The translations under genes and the position numbers were made by a program. This document shows, in pieces, positions 27,301-35,583 of a stretch of 64,000 nt of DNA (its first letter is position 1; every line of letters begins with the position of its first letter). The stretch spans positions 1-64,000 of the forward strand of contig JAJBUQ010000008.1 in the NCBI GenBank assembly GCA_020860245.1, written 5' to 3'. The notes below the pieces were generated by a model. The model was not told the origin of the DNA, ran no database searches, and saw nothing but the letters and a program-made list of their open reading frames with translations. Source of the DNA: Rikenellaceae bacterium (GTDB lineage: Bacteria; Bacteroidota; Bacteroidia; Bacteroidales; Rikenellaceae).

Positions 27301-27322
27301 CGAGAATGTATTTCTTAGCCAT
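24314..27322 (-). CDS. Large periplasmic TPR-repeat protein
   Basis: About 1000 residues made of a signal peptide (MAKKYILAFFILSLLQVITFAQ) followed by roughly 20-25 tetratricopeptide-like repeats over the whole length (repeated A..Y..G.Y..A...F......P patterns such as YYRQGLYARAILLYQDYI). Such TPR solenoids are protein-protein scaffolds; secretion to the periplasm is inferred from the signal. The first ATG of the frame is at 27337; the one at 27322 gives the better signal peptide. It is the first gene of a run with the barrel protein, argF' and the chromate pair. I do not recognise a characterised homologue. Confidence 0.78.
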   Translation of the reverse strand: MAKKYILAFFILSLLQVITFAQRIESKPEYYYRSGLELYRAQQYITAQEQFRLASHILELGDSFLREDIEYYLAACEAELGGENAEIMLVDFLNKYPNTRYGNDIRFTLGNLYQSRQDFVRAREQYSLINSNILSSAERMQLFFNEGYAAFTGGDYADASLNFRRVAGHDRVLGPSATYYLAYIDYSQDNLDEAERGFRSLYSDRSYGPVVPFYLLHIDFKRGDYPKVAGEVDGILSQSAGDRRGEMLKIAAEANYHLGNYEKTLAYMDAYSSEGFPMNREELYMAGYSAYMIGDFETAVDYLGKVAVGDDLLAQNASFHIGNASLRSGNKQRAQQAFALAMRIDGDKTVKQEAMFNFAKLQYELGNGMFNEIITTINNYLSEFPDSPNADEARSYLTAAYANSNNYKEAYDAISQISNPNNDEKAALQRIAYFRGLEYFTDGDYLNAQRMFDVANENRFMPKYTALTKFWLAETYYRQGLYARAILLYQDYIVLSPKDEAENIMANYNLGYSYFNLKNYRDALLWFERFIDAYPGTTGIKADAYNRIGDIYFLNRDYTQATQYYDRSIALGTQEQYYAEYQKALALGLTSGAQAKIEALKEISQAGLGDYVDMALYELGSTYTKQDMFSEAIQTLNRFVERYPRSPYYPDALLELGLAYYNAGRSSEALASYKKIAAEYPSSSQAKDALLAIRNIYVENNDLNGYFDYANNNNIETNVSVVERDSLTFTVAERIYLQGDSKRAYPLFEKYLEQYPRGNYVPNATYYISETAFNDGDADLALRGFESIINMPVNTFTINSVENAAKIYYQKENYEKSADLYRRLVETASNRTVIIDGLAGYLRSVDKLGNPDASAEAADFVLGSVFVNPDLRTEANFVKGKAYYNKGDNTDALPLLKDAGANPETRNGAEAQYLVIEILYSGGHLEEAENEIFKLSERGTSHQFWMAKAFLVLGDIYVDKGDAFQAKATYQSIIDGYTNRGDGIIAEAESKLKQLNENDNNE

Positions 27323-27362
27323 AATAATTAAATTCATGTTTATATGGTCGGCATAACTCCGA

Positions 27363-27370
27363 CAAAGGTA
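27363..27370 (-). promoter_or_regulatory. -7 promoter box for the TPR-barrel operon
   Basis: TACCTTTG on the minus strand, an exact match. A short GTCGG/CCGAC inverted repeat (27348-27363) lies at the predicted transcription start. Confidence 0.55.
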
Positions 27371-27419
27371 ATAAAAAGTTCATAAAAGATATAGAAGGTA
27401 TTTATTACTAATAAAACAT

Positions 27420-27427
27420 TATTTTTG
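27420..27427 (+). promoter_or_regulatory. -7 promoter box for glmM
   Basis: TATTTTTG, exact TAnnTTTG match, 29 bp before the ATG and divergent from the TPR promoter. Confidence 0.55.
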
Positions 27428-27456
27428 CACAGATTACTAACCTTAACAACACGAAT

Positions 27457-28845
27457 ATGACACTGATTAAATCTATATCCGGAATACGCGGAACCATTGG
27501 CGGACAGGCGGGCGATAATCTTACCCCTTTGGACATTGTAAAATTTGCATCGGCTTACTCTCAATGGATCATAAAGAGGTCCGGGAAGAACGAAATTACC
27601 GTAGTCGTCGGACGGGACGCGCGTCTATCCGGTGAGATGGTCGGATCGATTATCGAAGGAACCCTTACCGGATACGGAATAAACGTTATAAATATCGGAC
27701 TTGCGACCACCCCTACGGTCGAAGTGGCTGTTACGGGATTCGAAGCGGAAGGGGGCATTATAATAACAGCGAGCCATAACCCTAAGCAGTGGAACGCTCT
27801 TAAACTTCTCAACGAGAAGGGAGAGTTTCTTAACGATGCGGAGGGCAAACAGATACTAAAGTTTGCGGAAGAGGAGGGATTCGATTACGCTCTGGTCGAT
27901 AAGCTCGGCAGTATAACACGTTCGTCATACGACAACGAACATATAGAACAAGTGCTCGGCCTGAAGCTCGTGGACGTCAAGGCTGTCAAAGAACGTAAAT
28001 TTAAGATTGCGGTCGATGCCGTAAATTCCGTGGGGGGTATCGTGATACCTGAATTGCTGCGGAGACTGGGCGCAGAGGTAATCGAACGGAACTGCACCCC
28101 TGACTGCAACTTCGCGCACAATCCGGAACCTGTCCCGGAGAATCTGACAGAGATCTCGGAAACTGTTAAATGTGAAGGAGCGGATTTGGGAATAGTCGTG
28201 GACCCTGATGTGGACAGGCTGGCCATCGTATGCGAAGACGGAAGTATGTTCGGTGAGGAGTATACTCTCGTTGCGGTCGCAGACTATGTTCTCTCTAAAA
28301 CCGGAGGCAACACGGTGTCGAACCTGAGTTCTTCGCGCGCCCTCAAAGACGTAACCGAATCGCATGGCTATAAATACGACGCTGCTGCTGTGGGTGAAGT
28401 GAACGTCGTCGATAAAATGAAAGAGAACGGTGCGATTATCGGCGGAGAGGGCAACGGGGGGGTGATTTATCCGGAACTTCATTACGGACGGGACGCGCTC
28501 GTAGGAGTCGGGTTATTCCTGTCGCTGCTCGCGGAGAAGGGTTTAAAATGTTCCGAACTCAGAAGGTTATATCCGGAGTACCACATATCGAAGAACAAAA
28601 TAGAACTCACTCCGGAACTGGACGTGGATGCTATTCTAACAAAAATTAAAGATAAATACTCCAATGAGCAGGTGAACGATATCGACGGTGTGAAGATAGA
28701 CTTTGCGAACGGATGGGTACACCTGAGAAAATCGAATACCGAACCCATTATCCGGATATACAGCGAGAGCGGCAGCGTGGAAGAGGCCGATAAATTCGCA
28801 CTCATGATAATAAACGACATTAAAAAAATCGCGGAATTGATCTGA
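27457..28845 (+). CDS. glmM: Phosphoglucosamine mutase
   Basis: Converts glucosamine 6-phosphate to glucosamine 1-phosphate for UDP-GlcNAc, peptidoglycan and LPS. The 462 residues show the alpha-phosphohexomutase layout: SGIRGTIGG near 8-16, phosphoserine loop TASHNPKQWN (Ser106), metal loop DPDVDRL near 248, sugar loop GEGNGGVIYPELH near 330 and phosphate loop RKSNTEPIIRIYSES at the C terminus. Related phosphomannomutases share these motifs; length and the Bacteroidota-type sequence favour GlmM. Confidence 0.88.
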   Translation: MTLIKSISGIRGTIGGQAGDNLTPLDIVKFASAYSQWIIKRSGKNEITVVVGRDARLSGEMVGSIIEGTLTGYGINVINIGLATTPTVEVAVTGFEAEGGIIITASHNPKQWNALKLLNEKGEFLNDAEGKQILKFAEEEGFDYALVDKLGSITRSSYDNEHIEQVLGLKLVDVKAVKERKFKIAVDAVNSVGGIVIPELLRRLGAEVIERNCTPDCNFAHNPEPVPENLTEISETVKCEGADLGIVVDPDVDRLAIVCEDGSMFGEEYTLVAVADYVLSKTGGNTVSNLSSSRALKDVTESHGYKYDAAAVGEVNVVDKMKENGAIIGGEGNGGVIYPELHYGRDALVGVGLFLSLLAEKGLKCSELRRLYPEYHISKNKIELTPELDVDAILTKIKDKYSNEQVNDIDGVKIDFANGWVHLRKSNTEPIIRIYSESGSVEEADKFALMIINDIKKIAELI

Positions 28846-28913
28846 TATTTGCCCGTTGTCCGAATTTTTTAATTCGGAATGAATTCGTTATATTGTGCAA
28901 AACGGAACACCGG

Positions 28914-30464
28914 ATGTTAATGAACAAAGAAATGAAAATCGAAATAATGGATACCACTCTCCGCGACGGCGAACAGACCTCCGGAGTATCGTTCGCCGTA
29001 GAGGAGAAGCTCAGCATAGCTTCTCTTCTTCTGGAAGAGATAAACGTGGACCGTATAGAGATCGCTTCGACAAGAGTCTCCGACGGAGAGTTCGAAGCGG
29101 TCAAGCGCGTAGCGCAATGGGCTGCCAAACGGGGCCATATCGACAAGGTAGAGGTTCTCGGATTCGTGGACGGCAAAGTGTCGCTCAACTGGATCAAAGA
29201 TGCTGGATGCCGTGTTATCAATCTTCTTTGCAAGGGCTCGCTTAACCACGTGACGCACCAGCTCCGCAAGACTCCGGAGCAACATACTGCGGATATTAAG
29301 GAGGTGATAGCCAACGCCGTACGGATGAACATCGACGTGAATATATATCTGGAAGATTGGTCTAACGGAATGAGGGATTCCCAGGACTATATTCTATTCA
29401 TGGTCGATTCCCTTAAGGATCAACCCGTTAAACGGTTCATGCTTCCGGATACGCTCGGAGTGCTCGATCCTCAGCAGACATACGATTACTGCAAAACAAT
29501 GACGGACAAATATCCCGAACTGCGCTTCGACTTCCATCCGCATAACGATTACGATCTGGCTGTCGCGAATATAGAATTCGCAGTTAAGGCCGGCGTACAG
29601 GGGGTGCACGTAACCGTGAACGGTCTGGGGGAACGCGCGGGCAATGCTCCGTTATCGAGCGTTCTCGCGGTACTACACGACAAACTCGGAGTTAAAACTT
29701 CATTGAAAGAGAAGAATATCAACCACATAAGCCGTGTCGTAGAATCGTACTCCGGCATCCGAATTCCGGCAAATAAGCCCATTATCGGTTCCAATGTCTT
29801 CACGCAGACGGCAGGCATACACGCGGACGGCGACAGCAAGAAGAACCTGTATTATAACGAGCTGCTTCCGGAACGCTTCGGACGTACGCGCGAATATGCC
29901 CTCGGCAAAACCTCAGGCAAAGCGAATATCCGCAAAAATCTGGAGGCTCTCGGCATCGAGCTCGACGATGAATCTATGATAAAGGTAACACAGCGCATAA
30001 TCGAACTTGGGGACCGTAAGGAGATAGTTACACAAGACGATCTACCTTATATAATATCCGACGTTTTGAAGAGCGATCTGGCGAGCGACAGGATAAAGGT
30101 TCTGAATTTCGCTCTCTCGCTCGCCCACGACCTCAAACCGGTGGCTGCGGTGAAGATCGAGATCAACGGCAAACAATTCGAAGAGAGCAGCAGCGGACTC
30201 GGACAGTACGATGCATTCATGGGAGCGTTGAAAAAAATTTACAGCAAACATCTAAAACGCGAATTCCCCGTGCTGACAAGTTATTCGGTGGATATTCCCC
30301 CGGGGGGGCATACCGATGCTCTCGTACAGACAGTCATATCGTGGGACTATCGCGGCGAAGAAATTAAAACCCGCGGACTGGACGCGGATCAGTCGGTAGC
30401 GGCTATTAAAGCGACTGTGAAGATGCTCAACAAACTCGAAGATATGGAAACTGACGGTAAATAA
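28914..30464 (+). CDS. cimA: (R)-Citramalate synthase, Leptospira type
   Basis: Condenses pyruvate with acetyl-CoA to citramalate, entry to the threonine-independent isoleucine route. The catalytic TIM barrel (DTTLRDGEQ near 13-21, HPHNDYDLAVAN metal site, NGLGERAGN) and the C-terminal LeuA regulatory domain (about 400-510) are both present. The closest family I recall is Leptospira CimA, with shared blocks VDRIEIAS, YLEDWSNG, TQTAGIHADGD and LPERFGR. The three pyruvate-pocket residues of that enzyme (Leu81, Leu104, Tyr144) have Leu, Leu and Tyr counterparts here. The ATG at 28914 (or 28920) follows a TATATTGTG promoter-like sequence; the frame is open from 28893. 2-Isopropylmalate synthase is the main alternative. 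Confidence 0.82.
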   Translation: MLMNKEMKIEIMDTTLRDGEQTSGVSFAVEEKLSIASLLLEEINVDRIEIASTRVSDGEFEAVKRVAQWAAKRGHIDKVEVLGFVDGKVSLNWIKDAGCRVINLLCKGSLNHVTHQLRKTPEQHTADIKEVIANAVRMNIDVNIYLEDWSNGMRDSQDYILFMVDSLKDQPVKRFMLPDTLGVLDPQQTYDYCKTMTDKYPELRFDFHPHNDYDLAVANIEFAVKAGVQGVHVTVNGLGERAGNAPLSSVLAVLHDKLGVKTSLKEKNINHISRVVESYSGIRIPANKPIIGSNVFTQTAGIHADGDSKKNLYYNELLPERFGRTREYALGKTSGKANIRKNLEALGIELDDESMIKVTQRIIELGDRKEIVTQDDLPYIISDVLKSDLASDRIKVLNFALSLAHDLKPVAAVKIEINGKQFEESSSGLGQYDAFMGALKKIYSKHLKREFPVLTSYSVDIPPGGHTDALVQTVISWDYRGEEIKTRGLDADQSVAAIKATVKMLNKLEDMETDGK

Positions 30465-30541
30465 ACCGTTTTATCGAATTCATTGGCAGAATATTTGATT
30501 CCCTGTACAGTAACATAATATTAATCTTAAAACGTACTGTT

Positions 30542-31117
30542 ATGAAACATGAAATGCCGCCACTTAAATATAGTGAAGACGCCCTTGCACCGAAGATGAG
30601 CGCAGAGACCCTCGAATACCACCACGGCAAACACGAGCAGACCTATTTCAACACCATGAACACCCTTATCGAGGGTACGGAATACGAAGGCATGAGCCTC
30701 GAGGATATTGTAAAAAAATCCGACGGCAAGCTATTCAATAATGCTTCGCAGGCGTGGAACCACGTATTCTTCTTCGACCAGTTCTCCGCGAACCCCAAAA
30801 CGGAGCCATCGGGAAGTCTTGCAGAAGCGATAAACCGGTCGTTCGGATCGTTCGATGACTTCAGGAAGCAGTTTACGGACGCGGGAACCACACTATTCGG
30901 TTCAGGCTGGGTATGGTTCTACATGGAGGGCGACGGCAGTTTGAAGATATCGCAGGAATCCAATGCGGGCAATCCCCTTAAACATGGCTATCAGCCTGTG
31001 ATGACATGCGATGTCTGGGAGCACGCCTATTATATCGATTACCGCAACAAACGTCCGGATTACCTGGAGGCATTCTGGAAGATACTGGACTGGTCAGTAA
31101 TCAAATCGAGGTATTAG
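30542..31117 (+). CDS. sodB: Superoxide dismutase, Fe/Mn family
   Basis: Dismutates superoxide in the cytosol. The 191 residues match iron or cambialistic enzymes. Metal ligands are His27 (in YHHGKH), His near 76 (QAWNHVFFF), Asp near 160 and His near 164 (DVWEHAYYIDYRN). FGSGWVWFY near 118 is standard. Metal preference cannot be fixed from sequence. It is a single gene followed by a very strong terminator. Confidence 0.95.
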   Translation: MKHEMPPLKYSEDALAPKMSAETLEYHHGKHEQTYFNTMNTLIEGTEYEGMSLEDIVKKSDGKLFNNASQAWNHVFFFDQFSANPKTEPSGSLAEAINRSFGSFDDFRKQFTDAGTTLFGSGWVWFYMEGDGSLKISQESNAGNPLKHGYQPVMTCDVWEHAYYIDYRNKRPDYLEAFWKILDWSVIKSRY

Positions 31118-31137
31118 AACTCAGGCGACATACCAAC

Positions 31138-31179
31138 AATAATAAAAGAGGCTATGGTTTTAGCCTCTTTTATTATTTT
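31138..31179. terminator. Bidirectional 17-bp hairpin after sodB
   Basis: A 17-bp stem with loop TGGTTT, A-rich on the left and T-rich on the right, terminates sodB on the plus strand and covers the stop codon of the convergent minus-strand gene. Confidence 0.85.
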
Positions 31180-32366
31180 CTCTTCTTCTCACGCCCTAAC
31201 TTCGGAGCGCGGGTAAATTCCTTCTCACGATCGAACAGATAACGGTAAGTCACATGCGTCTTATGCCTGGAGGCACGCACGTAGGATTCCACCATGCGCA
31301 TCATAACCGGATTAAAATCTCCTATCCACGCAAGCTCTAACGATTTATAGCCCACATTTTCCACAACCTGTTCGAACTTGCGGATCATTCCCCCTTCTAT
31401 ACCCTTGCCTTGAAATTCCGGCACCACTCCGAAGATTATTCCGAATATGCGATCCGCCTTCTTTCGGAATTTGAGGTCGATCATAAACCTTATCTTCTCC
31501 TTCCATCCGAATTTACCGTTGAATTTACCGATAATGCGGTTGAGGTCCGGAACCATTATAAAGAATCCTATCGGCTGCTCCTCATAGTAAGCAAAATATA
31601 ATAACTTCCTGTCAATTATCGGTTTCATTTTTCGGAACAGCTGCCGTGCATGTTCGCTGTCGATAGGTTTGACGCCTGTAAATTTTGCCCATCCCTTATT
31701 GTATATGGTGCGGAAGTCTTCGGCATACTCGCTCAATTCCTTATCCTTAGCGTAACCGAACCGGTATCCCGGAGTATCGAATAATCGCTCCGCCTTCTCC
31801 ACCACGGCAGGATTAAGATCCCCTACCGTCAATTGCCTCGAATAGGTATACTGATTAAAATAATTTTGGAACCCGTAATTCTCGAATAATTCCTTATAGT
31901 AGGGGAAATTATACGGATTACAGTACAGAGGCTGAGTAAATCCCTCTACAAGAACCCCCCACCAGTCGCTGCGGTCCCCGAAGTTTATCGGTCCGTCCAT
32001 CGCCTCCATGCCTTTAGATTGGAGCCAGTATTTTGCCACGTCGAACAATATGTCCGCAACCTCCTGATCGTTGATACATTCGAAGAATCCGCACCCTCCG
32101 ATAGGTTGTTCGTTAGAGGCTGCGAGTTCTTTGTTGTAGAACGCTGCGATCCTTCCGGCCAGTTCGTTTTTTTCGTTCTTAAGGATCCACCGTACGGCTT
32201 CACCTCCATTGAACAGTTCGTTACGGGCGGGATCGAAAACCTTCTCTATGTCGTCATCCAACGGGCATACCCAATTGGGGTCTGCGCGGTATAATTTTTT
32301 CGGGAGAGCAAGAAATTCTCTTCGCTGCTTCCCCGTTTTAACCTCTTCGAGTTTATATTTTGCCAT
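31173..32366 (-). CDS. GNAT-like acyltransferase family protein, uncharacterised
   Basis: Protein of 397 residues conserved in Bacteroidota as far as I recall. The N-terminal part (about 1-130) has RREFLALPKKLYRADPNWVCPL and an acetyltransferase-like segment (GRIAAFYN); GPINFGDRSDWWGVLVEGF near 125-145 is distinctive, and the C-terminal half has a second GNAT-like stretch (VPEFQGKGIEGGMI, a possible acyl-CoA loop, then ELAWIGDFNPVMMRMVE). So it looks like a double-GNAT fold. Substrate unknown. The ATG at 32366 was preferred to one 11 codons upstream because MAKYKLEE is the usual-looking start. Confidence 0.65.
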   Translation of the reverse strand: MAKYKLEEVKTGKQRREFLALPKKLYRADPNWVCPLDDDIEKVFDPARNELFNGGEAVRWILKNEKNELAGRIAAFYNKELAASNEQPIGGCGFFECINDQEVADILFDVAKYWLQSKGMEAMDGPINFGDRSDWWGVLVEGFTQPLYCNPYNFPYYKELFENYGFQNYFNQYTYSRQLTVGDLNPAVVEKAERLFDTPGYRFGYAKDKELSEYAEDFRTIYNKGWAKFTGVKPIDSEHARQLFRKMKPIIDRKLLYFAYYEEQPIGFFIMVPDLNRIIGKFNGKFGWKEKIRFMIDLKFRKKADRIFGIIFGVVPEFQGKGIEGGMIRKFEQVVENVGYKSLELAWIGDFNPVMMRMVESYVRASRHKTHVTYRYLFDREKEFTRAPKLGREKKRK

Positions 32367-32496
32367 AAGAGTTATATTTTTATAGAATTTAGAGTGCACC
32401 CCGGTAATTCAACCGAGTTAAATTGCGATCTTTTTTATACTAAAATGCGTACCGGCAAACAATTCTGGCTTGCTCTCGGCATTCACAATATTTAAA

Positions 32497-32504
32497 CAAA
32501 AATA
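32497..32504 (-). promoter_or_regulatory. Possible -7 box for the GNAT-like gene
   Basis: TATTTTTG on the minus strand matches TAnnTTTG, but it would give a leader of about 130 nt, so the assignment is tentative. Confidence 0.3.
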
Positions 32505-32558
32505 GATAAAGTTGGAATATTTTGTGATATTTGTATTAAATTATCCTAAAAAACGGCC

Positions 32559-35537
32559 ATGCCTCACATATATCTTGAAAAAGTCCACGATTTCGAGTCG
32601 ATAAACTACGGCAATCTTATGCAGAAGCGCATAAGGAAGGTTCTTCTGATATGCAGCAGCTACGACGCATTCATTCTCGAAGAAGACGGACGGATCGATT
32701 CCCAGATCAACAGAGAATATCTCGACATGAACCTCAGCAACCCTCCTTCGTTTATGAAGGTCTCTTCGGCAGAGGAAGCCATGGAGATATTAAAAACCGA
32801 CGACTCGTTCGATTTTATCCTGACGATGTATGACATCGGAGAAATAGACGTGTTCACCTTCACACGCTTGGTCAAAGAGAGATATCCGGGTATACCTACC
32901 GTATTACTCTCGAATTATTCAAAGGAGATCAGCAGACGAATACAGGATGAAGACAAATCCTCATTGGACTATATCTTCTTCTGGCACGGCAATGTAGACC
33001 TCATAATGGCAATAATCAAACTTATCGAGGATAGGATGAATGCGGATCGTGATATTCTGGAGGTCGGAGTGCAGAGTATTCTTCTGGTAGAGGATAACAT
33101 AAGGTATTACTCCACTTATCTGCCCGCAATATATAAATTGGTACTCCTGCAGTCGAGTGAATTTTTAAGCGAAGCCCTCAACGAGCAACAGCAGGTACTG
33201 AGCAAGCGCGCGCGCCCTAAGATACTATTCGCGACTAATTATAACGATGCGGTAGGTCTATATGAGAGATATAAGGATAATCTTCTCGGAGTTATCTCCG
33301 ACGTAGGATTCGTAATCGACAAACGGGACCCCAGCGAGAACGAGAAGTTCGACGCGGGGATTGACCTGTGCAAGCTGATAAAAAAAGATAAACCGCTGAT
33401 GCCGTTCTTACTGCAATCGTCGCAGGAGAGTATGCGCGAGACTGCGAAGGAACTCGGAGTGGACTTTATCGTTAAATACTCCAAGAATCTCCTCGAAGAG
33501 CTCTCCGGATATATCAACAGGGAATTCTACTTCGGAGACTTCGTCTTCAAGAATCCCGACACAGGGCGCGAGATCGGAAGAGCAAGCAATCTCAGGGAAT
33601 TTCAGGATATGCTCGCAGTTGTTCCTGATAATGTACTCATGTACCATTCGTCGCAGAACCACATGTCAAAGTGGCTCTTCGCATGCGGCTTATTTTCGAT
33701 CGCACGTAAGATAGAGGCTCTCGACTGCAAGGACTTCTCCTCACCGGAAGAGATTCGAACAACTTTAATCCGCGCGATTATGGACTTCCGCAGTGCTTCC
33801 GGACAAGGCGTTGTGGCGAAGTTCGACCAAGATATATACGACGAATATATCTGGTTCGCACGAATGGGTGAAGGATCGCTGGGGGGTAAGGCACGCGGAC
33901 TCGCCTTCATCAACAGCATGATCCACAGATTCAATTTATACGATAAATACGATACCGTAAGAATACTGATCCCTCGCACAGTGGTTGTCGCAACGGATTA
34001 CTTCGACGACTTCATCGCGGAGAACGGATTGCAGTACGTGATAAATTCCGATCTCTCGGACGACGAATTACTCTCTGAATTCGTAAGTTCGCGACTGCCG
34101 GAAAAATTAGTGGACGACCTTCGGATATTTATACGGACGGCAAGGCGTCCGTTGGCCATACGTTCAAGCTCCAAACTGGAAGATTCGCATTACCAGCCGT
34201 TTGCAGGGATTTATTCCACTTATATGATCCCTCTTACCGAGAATGAGGATCAGATGCTGAGGCTCGTAGGCAAGGCGATAAAGAGCGTATACGCTTCGGT
34301 GTTCTTCTCTGCAAGCCGCGCCTACATAACCGCGACCTCCAATCTTCTGTCGGACGAGAAGATGGCAGTGGTAATACAGGAGGTTTGCGGAACGGAAGAT
34401 CAAGGATACTTCTTCCCAACCATATCGGGTGTGGCAAGGTCTCTTAATTTTTACCCCATCGGCGATGAGAAGCCTGAAGACGGAATAGCAAATATCGCCA
34501 TAGGATTGGGTAAGTTAGTCGTCGAAGGAGGAATAACTCTGCGGTTCTCGCCCCGGTATCCGAAGAACCTGCTACAATTGTCATCTACGGAATCGACCCT
34601 CCGCGAGACGCAGCGAGAGATGTATGTACTGAGCCTCAAACCGGAGGAATTCAAGACCTCTATCGACGACGCGGTCAATCTGAAAAAAATAGAGATTTGG
34701 AAGGCCGGCCACTTCCGCAACATGAAGTACGTATCGTCCACATACGACATGCAGTATAATCAAATATCCGACAGCAATCTCTCGGAAGGGCGCAAAATCG
34801 TAACATTCGCGCAGATCCTCAAATACGATTCGTTCCCTCTCGCGGAGATTCTCTCGGAACTTCTCACGATGGGACAGGAGGAGATGAAGAGTCCTGTGGA
34901 GATAGAGTTCGCCATAAATATGGACGTACCCTACGGGCAGGAGCGCGTATTTAATATTCTGCAGATACGTCCAATAGTCGAGAGTTCGGGCACCGGGTCG
35001 ATAAACTGGGACGATATCGATGAAAAAAAATCGATAATTTACGCTAAGTCCGCACTCGGATTGGGGCTTATCGAGGATGTGTCGGATATAATATATGTCA
35101 AACCGGAAGTTTTCGACTCCGTGAATACGCAGGTTATCGCGGAGGAATTGAACATACTCAATACTAAAATGAGGGACAGGAACGAGAATTACATTCTCAT
35201 AGGACCTGGCAGATGGGGTTCAAGCGATCCGTGGCTCGGTATCCCTGTAAAATGGAGTCAGATATCGGAGGCTAGAGTAATCGTCGAGAGCGGATTGGAG
35301 AACTTCCATGTGGAACCCAGTCAGGGAACCCATTTTTTCCAGAATCTTACGTCGTTCGGGGTCGGATACATGACGTTGAATCCGTTCCTCGGGGACGGAA
35401 TTTACGATGTGGCCAAGCTAAACGCCATGGATGCTGTCGAAGAGACCGGGTTCATTCGGCATGTTAAATTCGACCGTCCATTATATATTTACATCGACGG
35501 CAGGAACAGCAAGGGAATAATAGTTGAAGATGAGTAA
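32559..35537 (+). CDS. Double receiver domain fused to PPDK-type ATP-grasp domain
   Basis: Protein of 992 residues, usually named phosphoenolpyruvate synthase/PPDK-like. Residues about 25-150 form a degenerate receiver (no acidic pair, MYDIGE in place of the acceptor). Residues about 168-320 form a second receiver that keeps the acidic pair (LLVEDN), an acceptor-like Asp (VISDVGF), LLQSS and Lys (FIVKYS). From about 437 an ATP-binding pyruvate-phosphate-dikinase domain follows (GGKARGLAFI, RSSSKLEDSHYQPFAGIYST). The mobile phospho-His domain and the PEP-binding barrel of true PEP synthase are absent. Instead a C-terminal domain has ILIGPGRWGSSDPWLGIPV and EPSQGTHFFQN. It is probably a phosphorylation-controlled ATP-dependent enzyme of unknown reaction. 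Confidence 0.8.
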   Translation: MPHIYLEKVHDFESINYGNLMQKRIRKVLLICSSYDAFILEEDGRIDSQINREYLDMNLSNPPSFMKVSSAEEAMEILKTDDSFDFILTMYDIGEIDVFTFTRLVKERYPGIPTVLLSNYSKEISRRIQDEDKSSLDYIFFWHGNVDLIMAIIKLIEDRMNADRDILEVGVQSILLVEDNIRYYSTYLPAIYKLVLLQSSEFLSEALNEQQQVLSKRARPKILFATNYNDAVGLYERYKDNLLGVISDVGFVIDKRDPSENEKFDAGIDLCKLIKKDKPLMPFLLQSSQESMRETAKELGVDFIVKYSKNLLEELSGYINREFYFGDFVFKNPDTGREIGRASNLREFQDMLAVVPDNVLMYHSSQNHMSKWLFACGLFSIARKIEALDCKDFSSPEEIRTTLIRAIMDFRSASGQGVVAKFDQDIYDEYIWFARMGEGSLGGKARGLAFINSMIHRFNLYDKYDTVRILIPRTVVVATDYFDDFIAENGLQYVINSDLSDDELLSEFVSSRLPEKLVDDLRIFIRTARRPLAIRSSSKLEDSHYQPFAGIYSTYMIPLTENEDQMLRLVGKAIKSVYASVFFSASRAYITATSNLLSDEKMAVVIQEVCGTEDQGYFFPTISGVARSLNFYPIGDEKPEDGIANIAIGLGKLVVEGGITLRFSPRYPKNLLQLSSTESTLRETQREMYVLSLKPEEFKTSIDDAVNLKKIEIWKAGHFRNMKYVSSTYDMQYNQISDSNLSEGRKIVTFAQILKYDSFPLAEILSELLTMGQEEMKSPVEIEFAINMDVPYGQERVFNILQIRPIVESSGTGSINWDDIDEKKSIIYAKSALGLGLIEDVSDIIYVKPEVFDSVNTQVIAEELNILNTKMRDRNENYILIGPGRWGSSDPWLGIPVKWSQISEARVIVESGLENFHVEPSQGTHFFQNLTSFGVGYMTLNPFLGDGIYDVAKLNAMDAVEETGFIRHVKFDRPLYIYIDGRNSKGIIVEDE

Positions 35538-35583
35538 TTAATTTTTTATTATAAAACATTAACTTTACGGAAATTATATAAAA

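Noticed and set aside
28860-28877. Terminator CCGAATT-TTTT-AATTCGG after glmM
   Set aside because: The stem is short and AT-rich and lacks a T tract on either side, so termination is not supported.
32559-35537. Genuine phosphoenolpyruvate synthase
   Set aside because: The phospho-histidine motif region and the PEP-binding TIM barrel are absent, leaving only the ATP-grasp part.
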